A DNA stretch of 64,000 nucleotides from Myxococcales bacterium. GTDB lineage: Bacteria; Myxococcota_A; Polyangia; Nannocystales; Nannocystaceae. The notes beneath the pieces are model-generated. The model saw only the letters and a list, made by a program, of their open reading frames with translations, made no database searches and had not been told where the DNA came from. The stretch covers positions 558,001 through 622,000 of the forward strand of contig JACKDV010000001.1 in NCBI GenBank assembly GCA_020633315.1, read 5' to 3'. Position numbers and translations under genes: made by a program. Shown here piece by piece: positions 52,068-60,853 of this stretch (the first letter of the stretch is position 1; the number at the start of each line of letters is the position of its first letter).

Positions 52068-52189
52068 TCGTCTCGCGTCGACCTGGACCACGGTCCATGG
52101 TCCCCAGTCGCACCCGCCCTCGGGCCGAGCCTCACCTTGGCCGTGACGGTGTGGGACGTTGCCCCGTGGATGTGGCCCGGCCGCTCCGC

Positions 52190-53515
52190 TCACTCCCCTC
52201 GAGTCGCGAGCCGCTGCTCCCACGCTCGAATTCCTACATCGGTGGCCCGATCGTCCGAGTCCGAGTACAAGAGCTCGTAGTAGCCTCGTCGCTCGGCTTG
52301 GGGCAGCTCGGGATCGACGAAGAGCTGCCGGTTGTACCGACCGAATTGCTCGATCCCGATCTCGTCGTGCATCTGCTCGTATGGCGTATAGGCCACCGGG
52401 CGGACCCTCGCTCCTAGCTCTCGCGCACGCGTGATCGTCCGCCGAGCATCGTCCGGACTGTCCCCGGGCAACCCAACCATGATGAAGCAATTCAGCTCGA
52501 CTCCGTGGTCCCGGCACGCCTGCGCGATCTCGACCAGACTCGAGTCACTGTTGCGCTTGAGCAGCGGCAGCGCGGTCTCGGCCCGCGGGCTCATCGTCTC
52601 GAGCCCCACACTGACGCGGACGCAGCCCGCGGCTGCGATCCTCGCCACGAGGGCCTCGTCGAGGTGCCTCAGCGTGGTCACGCACTTCCAGCGTATTGGT
52701 GACTCCGCTCGGAGTCGATCGCACATGTCCTCGACCCAACCCCTTCGAAGCGTGAACGTGGGGGCGTAGAAGCTGACGTAGTCGAAGCGGCGCAGTGACC
52801 GTGCCCATCGAATGTACTCGATCACCCTGGCGACCGAGAGTCGTCGCTCGCGAGCGCCTTGCTGTACGGGCACGTCGCAGAACGAGCAGCCGACCGGACA
52901 CCCCCTCGCCGCCGGCACCACGAGCTCCCGACGTTCTGGGATTCCGCAGAACTTGTTGAGATCGTCACCATAGAGCCGATCGTAGGCTTCATAGGGGATC
53001 TCGCGCACGTCCGGGAGGACCCACTCCTCCGGGGGCAGGAACGCGGGCTCGTCCCCATCGCGATAGCTCCCGTCCTCTCCTCGCAACGACACACCGACAC
53101 CTCCGATCTCGCCCGACGACAGACACGAGACATAGGACGCGACGGCCAGCTCTGGATCGCCTCCTCGAGCCACCGCATCGAAGCCGAGGCGCTCGAAGAG
53201 CCGGGGCCGATGCATCCCGGCTCGCCCACAAGTCACCAGCCTCGCCTCCGGGGCCAGGGAGCGCGCATAGTGGACGCAGCGCTCGAATGTGTCGATTCCA
53301 TCGAAGTCGTTCCACATCACGATGACGTCATAGCCCGTCGCGAAGCGGCGACAGATGTCTCGCCACGTGCAGTTCAGGGCTGCGGCGTCCAGCGCATGGA
53401 CCTCGGTCACGCAGCCGAGGGTTCGGAGATGGGCAGCCACCATGAACACGCCGAGATGATGCCCAGCGTTGAAGTAGCTCGGCACATGAGGTGGTATGAG
53501 GCACAAGATCTTCAT
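52190..53515 (-). CDS. Radical SAM enzyme, PolH/NikJ candidate
   Basis: A 441-residue radical SAM protein. An N-terminal Rossmann-like domain in the position of a B12-binding domain (residues 1-135) lacks the DxHxxG lower-ligand motif. The CX3CX2C cluster motif CPVGCSFC (Cys206, 210, 213) starts the TIM-barrel part; VGLETMSPRAE and FIMVGLPGDS are the SAM-binding GxE-like and beta-6 motifs. Next to a MurA-like enolpyruvyl transferase gene set, the best match in known chemistry is PolH/NikJ, which cyclises 3'-enolpyruvyl-UMP to octosyl acid phosphate. That assignment is inferred from context. The ATG at 53515 has GGAGA upstream and overlaps the methyltransferase stop (ATGA). Confidence 0.82.
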   Translation of the reverse strand: MKILCLIPPHVPSYFNAGHHLGVFMVAAHLRTLGCVTEVHALDAAALNCTWRDICRRFATGYDVIVMWNDFDGIDTFERCVHYARSLAPEARLVTCGRAGMHRPRLFERLGFDAVARGGDPELAVASYVSCLSSGEIGGVGVSLRGEDGSYRDGDEPAFLPPEEWVLPDVREIPYEAYDRLYGDDLNKFCGIPERRELVVPAARGCPVGCSFCDVPVQQGARERRLSVARVIEYIRWARSLRRFDYVSFYAPTFTLRRGWVEDMCDRLRAESPIRWKCVTTLRHLDEALVARIAAAGCVRVSVGLETMSPRAETALPLLKRNSDSSLVEIAQACRDHGVELNCFIMVGLPGDSPDDARRTITRARELGARVRPVAYTPYEQMHDEIGIEQFGRYNRQLFVDPELPQAERRGYYELLYSDSDDRATDVGIRAWEQRLATRGE

Positions 53516-54129
53516 CGAAATCTCCAGGCCAGCCAACCCTCCCCCTCACCGATCCGCGCGGCCGCAGGCATGGCATCCACCGTAGATGCGTGGATCGGGT
53601 TGACGTAGAGCAGACGGGATTCATGACCCGCGTCGCGAGCATCGCACAGACCGCCGAGCACTCCCGCGAGCGTCCGTGCTCCGAAGGGGTTGAAGGCGAA
53701 CAGCAGGGTGGCGTCGGTCGGGATCGCCACGTCGGCCACGTTCGCACGAATGAAGGAGCACTGCCCCGAGAGCAGACCGCGACGGCGACACGAGGCGAGG
53801 TTGTGGAGGGCCACCTCGTGCAGGTCATGCCGCACCTCGACGCCAATGCTGCGTCGAAATCCGATGGCGGCGCCGAGGAGGGGGATGCGTCCTTTGCCGC
53901 TGCCCAGATCGAGCAGCGTCCAACGCGGGAGGTCTAGCTCCAGGACCCGGAGGGCCTCGAGCACGGCGCCGACCCGTGTCGGCTGGTAGCGGGTCCCGTC
54001 GGGAGGGAGGCGCTCGACGTGAAGCTCGTCGGCGCCGGTGTCCGTGCCGAACACCGAGTCGAAATCACCTCCCGAGCGATCGAGCCGTCCCGCGGTCTCG
54101 CGCCAGGCGTCCCGTGTGTCGAGGATCAT
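53512..54129 (-). CDS. Class I SAM-dependent methyltransferase
   Basis: A 205-residue methyltransferase. The SAM-binding motif I is LLDLGSGKGRIPLLG, followed by the acidic residue of motif II in IGVEVRHDL; a late strand has FAFNPFG in place of the usual motif IV. It begins on an ATG that overlaps the kinase stop (ATGA) and ends by overlapping the radical SAM start, so three genes are translationally coupled. It probably methylates the cluster product; N, O or C specificity cannot be read from sequence. Confidence 0.8.
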   Translation of the reverse strand: MILDTRDAWRETAGRLDRSGGDFDSVFGTDTGADELHVERLPPDGTRYQPTRVGAVLEALRVLELDLPRWTLLDLGSGKGRIPLLGAAIGFRRSIGVEVRHDLHEVALHNLASCRRRGLLSGQCSFIRANVADVAIPTDATLLFAFNPFGARTLAGVLGGLCDARDAGHESRLLYVNPIHASTVDAMPAAARIGEGEGWLAWRFR

Positions 54130-55250
54130 GCCGACGCCCCATGGTGCTCCAGGAGCTCTGCCCACATCGGGGAGAAGCAGGCGAAGCTCTCGAGCCCATA
54201 CTCCAGGGTCACCACCGTCAGCTCGGAGAACGACTCCTGGAGCGTCGATCGACACGGCGGCCCGAGCGGTGAGGGCGTGATGCCGAGGTAGTCGACGTAG
54301 AGCTTGAGCTGCTTGAGCTCGACCGACAGCTCCGAGACGTCGACTGCGGGTCCAGGCCGCATGCGCCAACCACCACCGAGCTCGGGGCGAGCCCGCAGGG
54401 CCACGAGCAATCCCGGAGACACCGCATGGCGGTAGTCGATGGAGAAGACCGACAGCAGCTCATCGGTGTCCATCATCAGTCGCTGGCGACTCTCGGGAGG
54501 CTGGTGATCCCCACACTGCTCGACCCAGCCGGGCGGGACTGCATCGTCCCGGCGGAACCGCGCCCTGGCCACCTCACGACACCGCTCGGGCTCGGTCAAG
54601 ACACTCAGTGGGATGCCGACGCGGCGCGGCCAGCCCGAGCACCGCACACGGCCTTCGCGATCGGACCACGCCACGAGCTCATCGTCGGACACCAGCGTTG
54701 CCCCTGCCTTGGTGCAGGCGTGGAACATGAAGGAGGTCTTTCCCCCTCCCTTGGGCCCGAAGAACATGATCCCCCGCCCTCGATCCTCGACACAGGAGGT
54801 ATGGAGCATCGCGCAGCCCCGCTTCACCAGGAGGCACCCCATGAGGTACTTGAGCAGGCGCGCAATCGAGCGCGCTGCCGCGAGATCGGACGACGGTGAC
54901 TCCACCTTCCAGCGGTTGTGCTCTCGATCCACGTGGACCAGCAGGGGGACGCCGTCCCTCTCTGGCTCACGTAGCAATCTCGAGATCCGCCCGTCGTGCT
55001 CGAGGATTCGCAGCGCTCCCTCGAGCGTCTCGTCGAACAGCAGCACGGGTGGCATGCGCCACGGACGATCACGATCGAGCGCGGGGGCCACGAAGGTCCC
55101 GACGAAGAGCTCTACGATGGCCGCGGCGGAGGAGTCGTCTCCTGGTCCGAAGAACGCGGGCTCGAGCAACCTGCGGACGTTGGTGCGTAGTCGCTCGTCG
55201 TCACACCGTAGGTCGATCTTCTCTTCGGCAATCACGAGTCTCATGGACAT
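54126..55250 (-). CDS. HPr kinase-like P-loop protein
   Basis: A 374-residue protein. The C-terminal 230 residues resemble HPr kinase/phosphorylase and the small-molecule or peptide kinases related to it: P-loop GPKGGGKTS (165-173), acidic pair VSDDELV (D189, D190). The N-terminal 150 residues are unassigned. Such kinases occur in several natural-product clusters, including some lasso-peptide ones. Here it heads the methyltransferase-radical SAM operon and is a candidate for phosphorylating a nucleoside intermediate. An ATG two codons downstream is also possible. Confidence 0.72.
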   Translation of the reverse strand: MSMRLVIAEEKIDLRCDDERLRTNVRRLLEPAFFGPGDDSSAAAIVELFVGTFVAPALDRDRPWRMPPVLLFDETLEGALRILEHDGRISRLLREPERDGVPLLVHVDREHNRWKVESPSSDLAAARSIARLLKYLMGCLLVKRGCAMLHTSCVEDRGRGIMFFGPKGGGKTSFMFHACTKAGATLVSDDELVAWSDREGRVRCSGWPRRVGIPLSVLTEPERCREVARARFRRDDAVPPGWVEQCGDHQPPESRQRLMMDTDELLSVFSIDYRHAVSPGLLVALRARPELGGGWRMRPGPAVDVSELSVELKQLKLYVDYLGITPSPLGPPCRSTLQESFSELTVVTLEYGLESFACFSPMWAELLEHHGASA

Positions 55251-55279
55251 GGGCGAGCGATGCCGAGCGTCGGCTGCAG

Positions 55280-55288
55280 ACTATATCA
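55280..55288 (-). promoter_or_regulatory. Extended -10 promoter for the kinase-methyltransferase-radical SAM operon
   Basis: The minus strand reads TGATATAGT: an extended -10 (TGn + TATAGT). Predicted leader is about 20 nt. No good -35. It lies in a 140-bp, A/T-richer divergent gap; no clear promoter was found for the opposite gene. Confidence 0.5.
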
Positions 55289-55390
55289 GAATCCGAGCGC
55301 GTCGATTCGATGTCGGGGTGAATCACATGCGCCGTGGCTTACTGTTTGTGCCCTGTCGTGTGTTTGCGCGCCCACGGGGATTCTGAAACA

Positions 55391-55804
55391 ATGGCGCTCG
55401 ACGTGACCACGGGCGGAACGAGCATCAGTCGCTTCTACACGGAGGTCATGAGTCGGGGTCGCATCGAGCTACTGGAGGAGCTGACCACGGAGGATTTCGT
55501 GGCGACGTTTCCCGACTACCCCCCCATCGAGGGGCGCCGGAGACTCCGTGATGCGATCGTGAGCTACCGAGAGCGGTTCCCGGATCTTAAGATCACTGTG
55601 CTGGAGTCCATCACCGAGGGAGAACGGATCTGCTGTCGCTGTCGCGTCGAAATGACGCATGTAGCGGAGTATGAGGGTCTCGCGCCGACCGGACGACTGC
55701 TTCGCTTCGAGGCCGTCGATCTCTTCCACATGCAGGGGGACAAGATCCGAAGGCGCTGGCACCTCAAGGACAAGCACTCGATCTTGCGACAGATTCGAGG
55801 CTAG
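55391..55804 (+). CDS. SnoaL-like cyclase/ester-cyclase family protein
   Basis: A 137-residue protein of the NTF2/SnoaL fold: ISRFYTEVMSRGRIELLEEL, FVATFPDYPPIEGRRRLRDAI, AEYEGLAPTGRLLRFEAVDLFHMQGDKIRRRWHLKDK. SnoaL-type proteins catalyse cyclisation, hydration or epimerisation in natural product pathways. It is the first gene of the rightward operon, with a 12-bp gap to the oxygenase. ATG at 55391 is supported by family length; there is no Shine-Dalgarno of note. Confidence 0.8.
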   Translation: MALDVTTGGTSISRFYTEVMSRGRIELLEELTTEDFVATFPDYPPIEGRRRLRDAIVSYRERFPDLKITVLESITEGERICCRCRVEMTHVAEYEGLAPTGRLLRFEAVDLFHMQGDKIRRRWHLKDKHSILRQIRG

Positions 55805-55816
55805 GGGAGCCGCGCC

Positions 55817-56449
55817 ATGAACACACGCTCCGCGGGGCTCCGGCTCGACGTCCTCGAGCGCACCGAGGTCCGGCAACGACCCTTTCGGCTGGCGGTCACG
55901 GAGGGGATCCTCGATGATCCGGCAGGACTGTACGCTTCCTATCCCCAGGCCGGATTCCGGCGAGTAGAGCGGACCCACGGGAGCGACAAGGAGTACCGCT
56001 TCTCGATCAGAGAATTGGTGGATCGCGACGGATCGCCCGCTGCTCTCTCCGACCTCGCTGCCCCATGGCGTGCCCTGGTGTCGACTCTCCAGCAGCCCGC
56101 CTACCGCCGGAGCATCGGGCGACTCATGGGCACCTCCCTCGAGGAGACTCGGGTGTCCATTGGTCTATACCGATACGAGACGGCCGGAGACTGGGTGTCC
56201 GCCCACCGTGACAAGCTCGAGAAGGCGATGACCCACGTCTTGTTCTTCAATCCCGAGTGGCGCTCCGAGTGGGGAGCACAGTTCCTCGCGTTGCGCTCTT
56301 CCGAGCCCGACGACGTCGCCATGGCGGTAGAGCCGACCTCAGCATCCTCGGTCCTGCTCGCACCATCGAGCGCATCGTGGCACGCGGTCCGCCCCCTTGC
56401 TGGCCCCGAGCCCCGCCTCTCCATGCAAGTGGAGATATGGAGGGCCTGA
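55817..56449 (+). CDS. 2-oxoglutarate/Fe(II)-dependent oxygenase
   Basis: A 210-residue protein of the prolyl-4-hydroxylase-like 2OG oxygenase superfamily. The iron facial triad can be read as His130 and Asp132 (HRD) plus His189 (SWHAV), with Arg200 to bind 2-oxoglutarate (EPRLSMQV). In the polyoxin/nikkomycin route a 2OG oxygenase (PolD/NikI) trims octosyl acid; this gene could have that or a hydroxylating role. The stop is 1 bp before the ATG of the next gene. Confidence 0.75.
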   Translation: MNTRSAGLRLDVLERTEVRQRPFRLAVTEGILDDPAGLYASYPQAGFRRVERTHGSDKEYRFSIRELVDRDGSPAALSDLAAPWRALVSTLQQPAYRRSIGRLMGTSLEETRVSIGLYRYETAGDWVSAHRDKLEKAMTHVLFFNPEWRSEWGAQFLALRSSEPDDVAMAVEPTSASSVLLAPSSASWHAVRPLAGPEPRLSMQVEIWRA

Positions 56450-56450
56450 G

Positions 56451-57461
56451 ATGACCCGCGGCCAGAGAACAGGGACGGTCTTCGTCACGGGAGGGTGCGG
56501 GTTCGTCGGCGCCGCGTTGGTCCCGACGTTGCTTCGAGCGGGTCACCGCGTGACCGTGCTCGACCGAATGGTGTTCGGGAGCTCGCTCGAGCCCCACGAA
56601 CGACTCACGGTCGTCGAAGGTGACGTACGGGACGACGCTTTGCTGGGTCGAGCGCTTCCTGGCCACGATGCGGTCATTCACTTGGCCTTCCTCTCCAACA
56701 ACACCAGCGGCCACATCGATCCCGCCGTCGAGCGAGCCATCAACCGCGAGGCCCTGGGCCCCATGCTCCAGCGTTGCGACGAAGCCAGGGTCAGCCGCTT
56801 CGTGCTTGCCTCGTCGTGCAGCGTGTATGGATCGGCGACCCGATCCGAAGTGTTCGAGTCCGACGCCAGTGACGACCCCACATCCGACTACGCCGCTGCG
56901 AAGCTCGCCTGCGAGCGGCTGCTGGTGGGGCATGGCGGGAGGATGTGCGCGACGATAGTGCGGCCCGCCACGGTCTGCGGTCTCTCCTCGAGGCCACGCC
57001 TGGACTTGACGGTCAACCAGCTCTGCTGCCGTGCGCGCTTCGATCGTCGTGTCGTGATTGCGACTCCGAGGCGAATTCGCCCCGTGATTCACATCCACGA
57101 CCTCGTGCGGGTGTATCTCGCCCTGCTCACCGCACCGGCCGGAGACGTGCACGGGAGAGCCTTCAATGCCGCGTTCGAGAACCGGACCCTACTGGAGACG
57201 GCCACGCTGATCGCGGATCTGGTCGGTGATGATGTCTCCGTCGAGATCAGTGCCGAGCCCAGCCCCGACCGACGCTCCTATCGCGTGAGCTCGAGGCGAC
57301 TCCACGAGACCCTCGGCTTCGTGCCGACCCATGGAGCCGCGGAGGCGGTACGCGAGCTACTGCGGGCCATCGCGGACGGTCGCTTGCCAGGAGCACCGGA
57401 TGCCCCCCGCTATCACAACCACCGGGTCCAGGCCGGACACGACTGGACCCTGCGGCCGTGA
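56451..57461 (+). CDS. NAD-dependent epimerase/dehydratase (extended SDR)
   Basis: A 336-residue extended SDR. The NAD-binding motif is TGGCGFVGAALV near residue 13; SSCSVYG and the catalytic DYAAAK provide the Ser-Tyr-Lys set. Its C-terminus resembles UDP-sugar epimerase-like SDRs (RPVIHIHDLVRVYLALL). GGAGG lies 9 bp before the ATG. It may epimerise or reduce a sugar position of the nucleoside. The stop overlaps the GTG of the phosphatase. Confidence 0.83.
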   Translation: MTRGQRTGTVFVTGGCGFVGAALVPTLLRAGHRVTVLDRMVFGSSLEPHERLTVVEGDVRDDALLGRALPGHDAVIHLAFLSNNTSGHIDPAVERAINREALGPMLQRCDEARVSRFVLASSCSVYGSATRSEVFESDASDDPTSDYAAAKLACERLLVGHGGRMCATIVRPATVCGLSSRPRLDLTVNQLCCRARFDRRVVIATPRRIRPVIHIHDLVRVYLALLTAPAGDVHGRAFNAAFENRTLLETATLIADLVGDDVSVEISAEPSPDRRSYRVSSRRLHETLGFVPTHGAAEAVRELLRAIADGRLPGAPDAPRYHNHRVQAGHDWTLRP

Positions 57462-58177
57462 GCCCATCGGACATCCTCAATTTTCGCGAGGTCTGTCCGT
57501 GGGCTCGCGACCGGCTCGCCGCGGGTCGGCTGTTCCGCAGCAGCTCCTTGGCCCAGCTCACGCCGGCTCAGATCCGCAGGATCGTGGACACGGGCATTGC
57601 GACGTACGTGGATCTTCGAAGTGACGGCGAGATCTCACGGGATGGCGCGCCGCAGGGGCTTCTCGACGCAGGAGTGGAGTGGATCCACGTCCCGCTCGGC
57701 GACTACGATCGCTCGCGCGTGGCGGAGGGCAAGCCCTCCTCCGCAGACTACCTCGCGAGCTACCTCTCCATGGCGTCGGAGTGTGGCCCGGGGCTGGCGC
57801 TCGCCCTACGGACCATCGCCGAGCGAGGGGAGAGGCCTGTGGTCCTTGGGTGTCAGACCGGCAAGGATCGGACCGGAGTCGTCGTCGCGCTCGTGCTGGA
57901 ATCGCTCGGGATCCCACGCTCCCTCGTCGCGAGAGACTATGCCGGCAGCGGTCCAGCGCTACGGGAAGGCCTCGATCGACTCCAGCACCACTGGATCCGC
58001 CGCGGCCTGAGCCGGCAAGAGTATGCGGAGCGCCTGGAGACTCCTCCGTCCGTGCTGCACGAATTCCTCTCGGCACTCGATCGCAGACCCGGAGGACCCA
58101 TGGGGGCGGTGCTCCAGGGGGGACTAGGGCTCGCCGAGATCGACGCGCTGCGGGAGCGCCTGCGAGGGGAAGGGTGA
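57458..58177 (+). CDS. Tyrosine-phosphatase-like phosphatase, PolJ/NikL candidate
   Basis: A 239-residue protein with the CX5R phosphatase loop GCQTGKDRTG (Cys132, Arg138), preceded by IATYVDLRSDGEIS and followed by a helical C-terminus. This is the Y_phosphatase3-type family of bacterial phosphatases that act on small molecules, nucleotides, lipids or proteins. A phosphatase of this kind is part of the polyoxin/nikkomycin set. It shares 4 bp (GTGA) with the SDR gene and is the last gene of its operon; its stop is 3 bp from the convergent kinase-like gene. Confidence 0.8.
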   Translation: MSPSDILNFREVCPWARDRLAAGRLFRSSSLAQLTPAQIRRIVDTGIATYVDLRSDGEISRDGAPQGLLDAGVEWIHVPLGDYDRSRVAEGKPSSADYLASYLSMASECGPGLALALRTIAERGERPVVLGCQTGKDRTGVVVALVLESLGIPRSLVARDYAGSGPALREGLDRLQHHWIRRGLSRQEYAERLETPPSVLHEFLSALDRRPGGPMGAVLQGGLGLAEIDALRERLRGEG

Positions 58178-58180
58178 GGC

Positions 58181-58741
58181 TCACGACGATCGGGGGCCGC
58201 CTGCGACCTCCACGTCCCGCAGGAATCGACGAGCCGCCCGACCACCCGTGAGACGCATGACCTCCACCGTTCCTCCGCGCGCACGGAGCATCGGCTCCAT
58301 CTCCACCATGACCGTGTGATCGAAGGTCCAGACCTTTCGTAGGAACGAGCTCTGGAGGTGGAACGTGCCGAAGCGGCCGACGGAACCCTGCACCCGCGAG
58401 GGGAGGGTCGAGCGCTCCCCGCAACGCTGACGGAGGGCCCGTACCGCGACCCTCCACAGCCGAGTGACTCGCGGGACGTGGAGCACTATGGCCATGTCGG
58501 CGGCGGCCAGGCGAAGGTCCAGGGTCTCGTGGAAGTTCCCATCGATGATCCAACGCGGCCGGTCGACGAGCGCCTGGACCTCGGCCCGCCAGTCTTCCGG
58601 CACCGGCCGCCCCCAGCCCTCCTTCCAGTACAGGTCATCGAGATGATGGAGGGGAAGGCTCGTCCTTGCCGCGAGCCTCAGCGAGAAGACGGTCTTCCCG
58701 CTCCCCGGGCAGCCCAGCACGAGGATCCGCTCACCCTTCAC
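58181..58741 (-). CDS. Adenylate-kinase-like P-loop protein (FlaR/topology modulation family)
   Basis: A 186-residue P-loop protein. Walker A is LGCPGSGKTVFSLRLA; HLDDLYWKEGW and WIIDGNFHETLDLRL are characteristic of the family annotated as DNA topology modulation protein FlaR, whose members look like small-molecule kinases. In this cluster it is a candidate nucleoside kinase. The start is GTG at 58741, overlapping the methyltransferase by 11 bp. Last gene of the leftward operon. Confidence 0.78.
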   Translation of the reverse strand: MKGERILVLGCPGSGKTVFSLRLAARTSLPLHHLDDLYWKEGWGRPVPEDWRAEVQALVDRPRWIIDGNFHETLDLRLAAADMAIVLHVPRVTRLWRVAVRALRQRCGERSTLPSRVQGSVGRFGTFHLQSSFLRKVWTFDHTVMVEMEPMLRARGGTVEVMRLTGGRAARRFLRDVEVAGGPRSS

Positions 58742-59510
58742 CGACGACCCACTTCGTGACGAGGGCTGGAGGGATCAGCGGGAACGCCTTCCACGACAGC
58801 GCACGAGAGCTCTCCATCCCACGCGGATAGGCGGGCTCGACGAGATCGACGAGGCGAAGGCCCGCACGGAAGCAAGCACCGAACAGGACCTCGAGTGGTC
58901 GGTGATGGTAGATCGGAAGGAGATCGCTCCCCTCCTTCGCCATCAGCGGTCCCGACGCGGGCCGCAGGTAGTCGAAGACCCGGACGTAGCGAAGCTCCTG
59001 GAGGTGGCCATCACGCATCTCGTACTCCATCCCCGGTGCCGAGCACAGCGAGTTGAACACCGGGTGAGGGACCGAGAACACGAACGTCCCACCGGGTACC
59101 AGCACCTCCGGGAGCTCGCGCAGCAATGTGTCGATCTGCGCGATGTCCTGGAGCGCCATGGAGCAGACTGCTGCATCGAAGGGAGCCTCCTCCAGCGTGG
59201 CCACGCTTCCCGGGATCGTCAGATCCAACGTTCGAAACGAGGGGGGAGTCCGTAGGCTCTCGCACCGTCGTCGTGCGAGCTCGATCATCCGTGGGCTGCC
59301 GTCGACCCCCAGCACTCGTGCGCCGCGCTGGCTCATCTGGCGAGCGAACGCCCCTTGCCCACAAGCCAGGTCGAGCACGTGCTCGTGGGACTCCAGCTCG
59401 AGGAAGCGAAGCTGGGGCTCGAACAGCAGCGTCGAATGGAATGCGTCGCCGTCACCCATGACCCCGTCCCACCACTCGGCGAGCTCGTCCCACACATCGA
59501 TCTCGGTCAC
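58731..59510 (-). CDS. Class I SAM-dependent methyltransferase
   Basis: A 259-residue methyltransferase. Motif I is VLDLACGQGAFARQM; VLGVDGSPRMIELARRR follows, and AVCSMALQDIAQIDTLLREL is typical of ubiE-like small-molecule methyltransferases. GTG start 2 bp after the MurA-like stop. The second methyltransferase of the cluster; substrate unknown. Confidence 0.85.
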   Translation of the reverse strand: MTEIDVWDELAEWWDGVMGDGDAFHSTLLFEPQLRFLELESHEHVLDLACGQGAFARQMSQRGARVLGVDGSPRMIELARRRCESLRTPPSFRTLDLTIPGSVATLEEAPFDAAVCSMALQDIAQIDTLLRELPEVLVPGGTFVFSVPHPVFNSLCSAPGMEYEMRDGHLQELRYVRVFDYLRPASGPLMAKEGSDLLPIYHHRPLEVLFGACFRAGLRLVDLVEPAYPRGMESSRALSWKAFPLIPPALVTKWVVGEG

Positions 59511-59512
59511 TT

Positions 59513-60853
59513 CTAGATCTCCTCCCGTCGGATCTGGATGTCGGCCCCCAACGATGACAACCGCTCCACCAAGCCGCAATACCCGCGCTCGAGGTGGTGT
59601 ATCCCACCCACCACGGTTCGCCCCGGGACCCCCAGTGAAGCGAGCAACAGGACCGCGGCGGCTCGCACGTCGGCCCCCTCGACGACCTGGTTCGCCGTCG
59701 AAGGCCGGCCGGGGAACACGGTCAGCGCGCGCTCGTCGATGTCGAAGCTCGCCCCCAGCCTCCGGAGCTCGGAGGCATAGCGCCAACGGCTCCTCCACAC
59801 GTGATCGACGATGCGGCAGGGTCCTTGCGCACCCAAGAGCATCAGAGCGAACAACGGTTGGTGATCGGTGAGGACCCCGCCGTTGCAGCGGCACTCGACG
59901 TCCACCGAGCACAGGGCGTCGGGTGCCTCCACCCTGAGTCCGGCTCCGGTCCAGCTCAGCCGCAGCCCCATCGCCCTCAAGAGCTCGAGCTCGTCCGCGA
60001 TGAGCCGCTCGCCGAGCACCTCGGTGAGCCCCATGATGCTCACCGGCGTGCGTGTGACGCAGGCCATCGCCACATAGGTCATGGCTTCGCTGACGTCTGG
60101 AATCAACTCGATGACATTCGGCCCGCTCGCTCCTCCCGGCGGTCTGGGGCCAATGCGAATCTCATCGCTCGACGTGACCACCTGGTACCCAGCGCGCACG
60201 AGCAGGTCGAGGAGCTCCTTGGTGGTGGTGCTCAGGCACACGGGATTGCGAATCACCGTCGTCCCCGAGGTCACGTGCTGGGCGATCAAGATGGCGAGCT
60301 TGGTCGCGCTCAGCACACGGCTTCCCATCAAGACCTTCGGATCGTCCGAGTACCGCAAGATATCGATCTCGGCGCCATGCAGGCGATTGGCAGTGATCCT
60401 CGTCACGCCGCCCGAGCGCTCCAGCCGCGCGCCGAAGCACGGGAGCAGATCGAAGATGTGATCGAAAGGTCGGGTCCACCCCTCCTCGCCGGCGAACAAC
60501 TGACAACCTCCGGAGCCGGCGAACTCTACATGGCCACACTTGGCCAGGATCGGGGGAATCAGATACAGCGAGCCGCGCAGCGCCCGGCTCAGAGATTCGG
60601 GGATGTCTCCCGAGACGATGCCAGATCCATCCACGATCCAAGCGCCGGCCCCTCGCGTCACCGTCCCGCCGAGGCTCTCGACGATCTGGGCGATGATCGC
60701 CAAGTCGCGGTTGTCGGGCATGACGCCGACACGAACGGGGTGGTCTTGCCCGAGCGCGAAGGCGAGAGCCAGCACCGCCATGTGCTTGTAGCCGGCCAAG
60801 CGGACGTTCCCCTCTCGGAGCTCATGACCACCATTGACGATTGCGACGTTCAT
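59513..60853 (-). CDS. MurA-like enolpyruvyl transferase, NikO/PolA candidate
   Basis: A 446-residue EPT-fold (MurA/EPSP synthase) enzyme. Lys23 (LAGYK) matches MurA Lys22 and Cys117 (GSGGCQLF) matches the PEP-binding Cys115; LIPPILAKCGHVEF precedes that loop as in MurA. The loop is longer than in MurA (AGEEGWTRPFD) and overall similarity to housekeeping MurA is low. In polyoxin and nikkomycin, PolA/NikO transfers enolpyruvate from PEP to the 3'-OH of UMP, the first step to octosyl acid. Clustered with aminotransferase, radical SAM and phosphatase genes, that role is the best inference. ATG overlaps the aminotransferase stop. Confidence 0.82.
   Translation of the reverse strand: MNVAIVNGGHELREGNVRLAGYKHMAVLALAFALGQDHPVRVGVMPDNRDLAIIAQIVESLGGTVTRGAGAWIVDGSGIVSGDIPESLSRALRGSLYLIPPILAKCGHVEFAGSGGCQLFAGEEGWTRPFDHIFDLLPCFGARLERSGGVTRITANRLHGAEIDILRYSDDPKVLMGSRVLSATKLAILIAQHVTSGTTVIRNPVCLSTTTKELLDLLVRAGYQVVTSSDEIRIGPRPPGGASGPNVIELIPDVSEAMTYVAMACVTRTPVSIMGLTEVLGERLIADELELLRAMGLRLSWTGAGLRVEAPDALCSVDVECRCNGGVLTDHQPLFALMLLGAQGPCRIVDHVWRSRWRYASELRRLGASFDIDERALTVFPGRPSTANQVVEGADVRAAAVLLLASLGVPGRTVVGGIHHLERGYCGLVERLSSLGADIQIRREEI

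Noticed and set aside
54126..55250. Lasso-peptide or other RiPP cluster, suggested by the HPr kinase-like protein
   Set aside because: No precursor peptide, B1/B2 protease pair or lasso cyclase is present, and the neighbours fit nucleoside chemistry better.
59513..60853. Housekeeping murA
   Set aside because: The Cys loop is lengthened, overall similarity is low, and the gene sits inside the secondary-metabolite operon.
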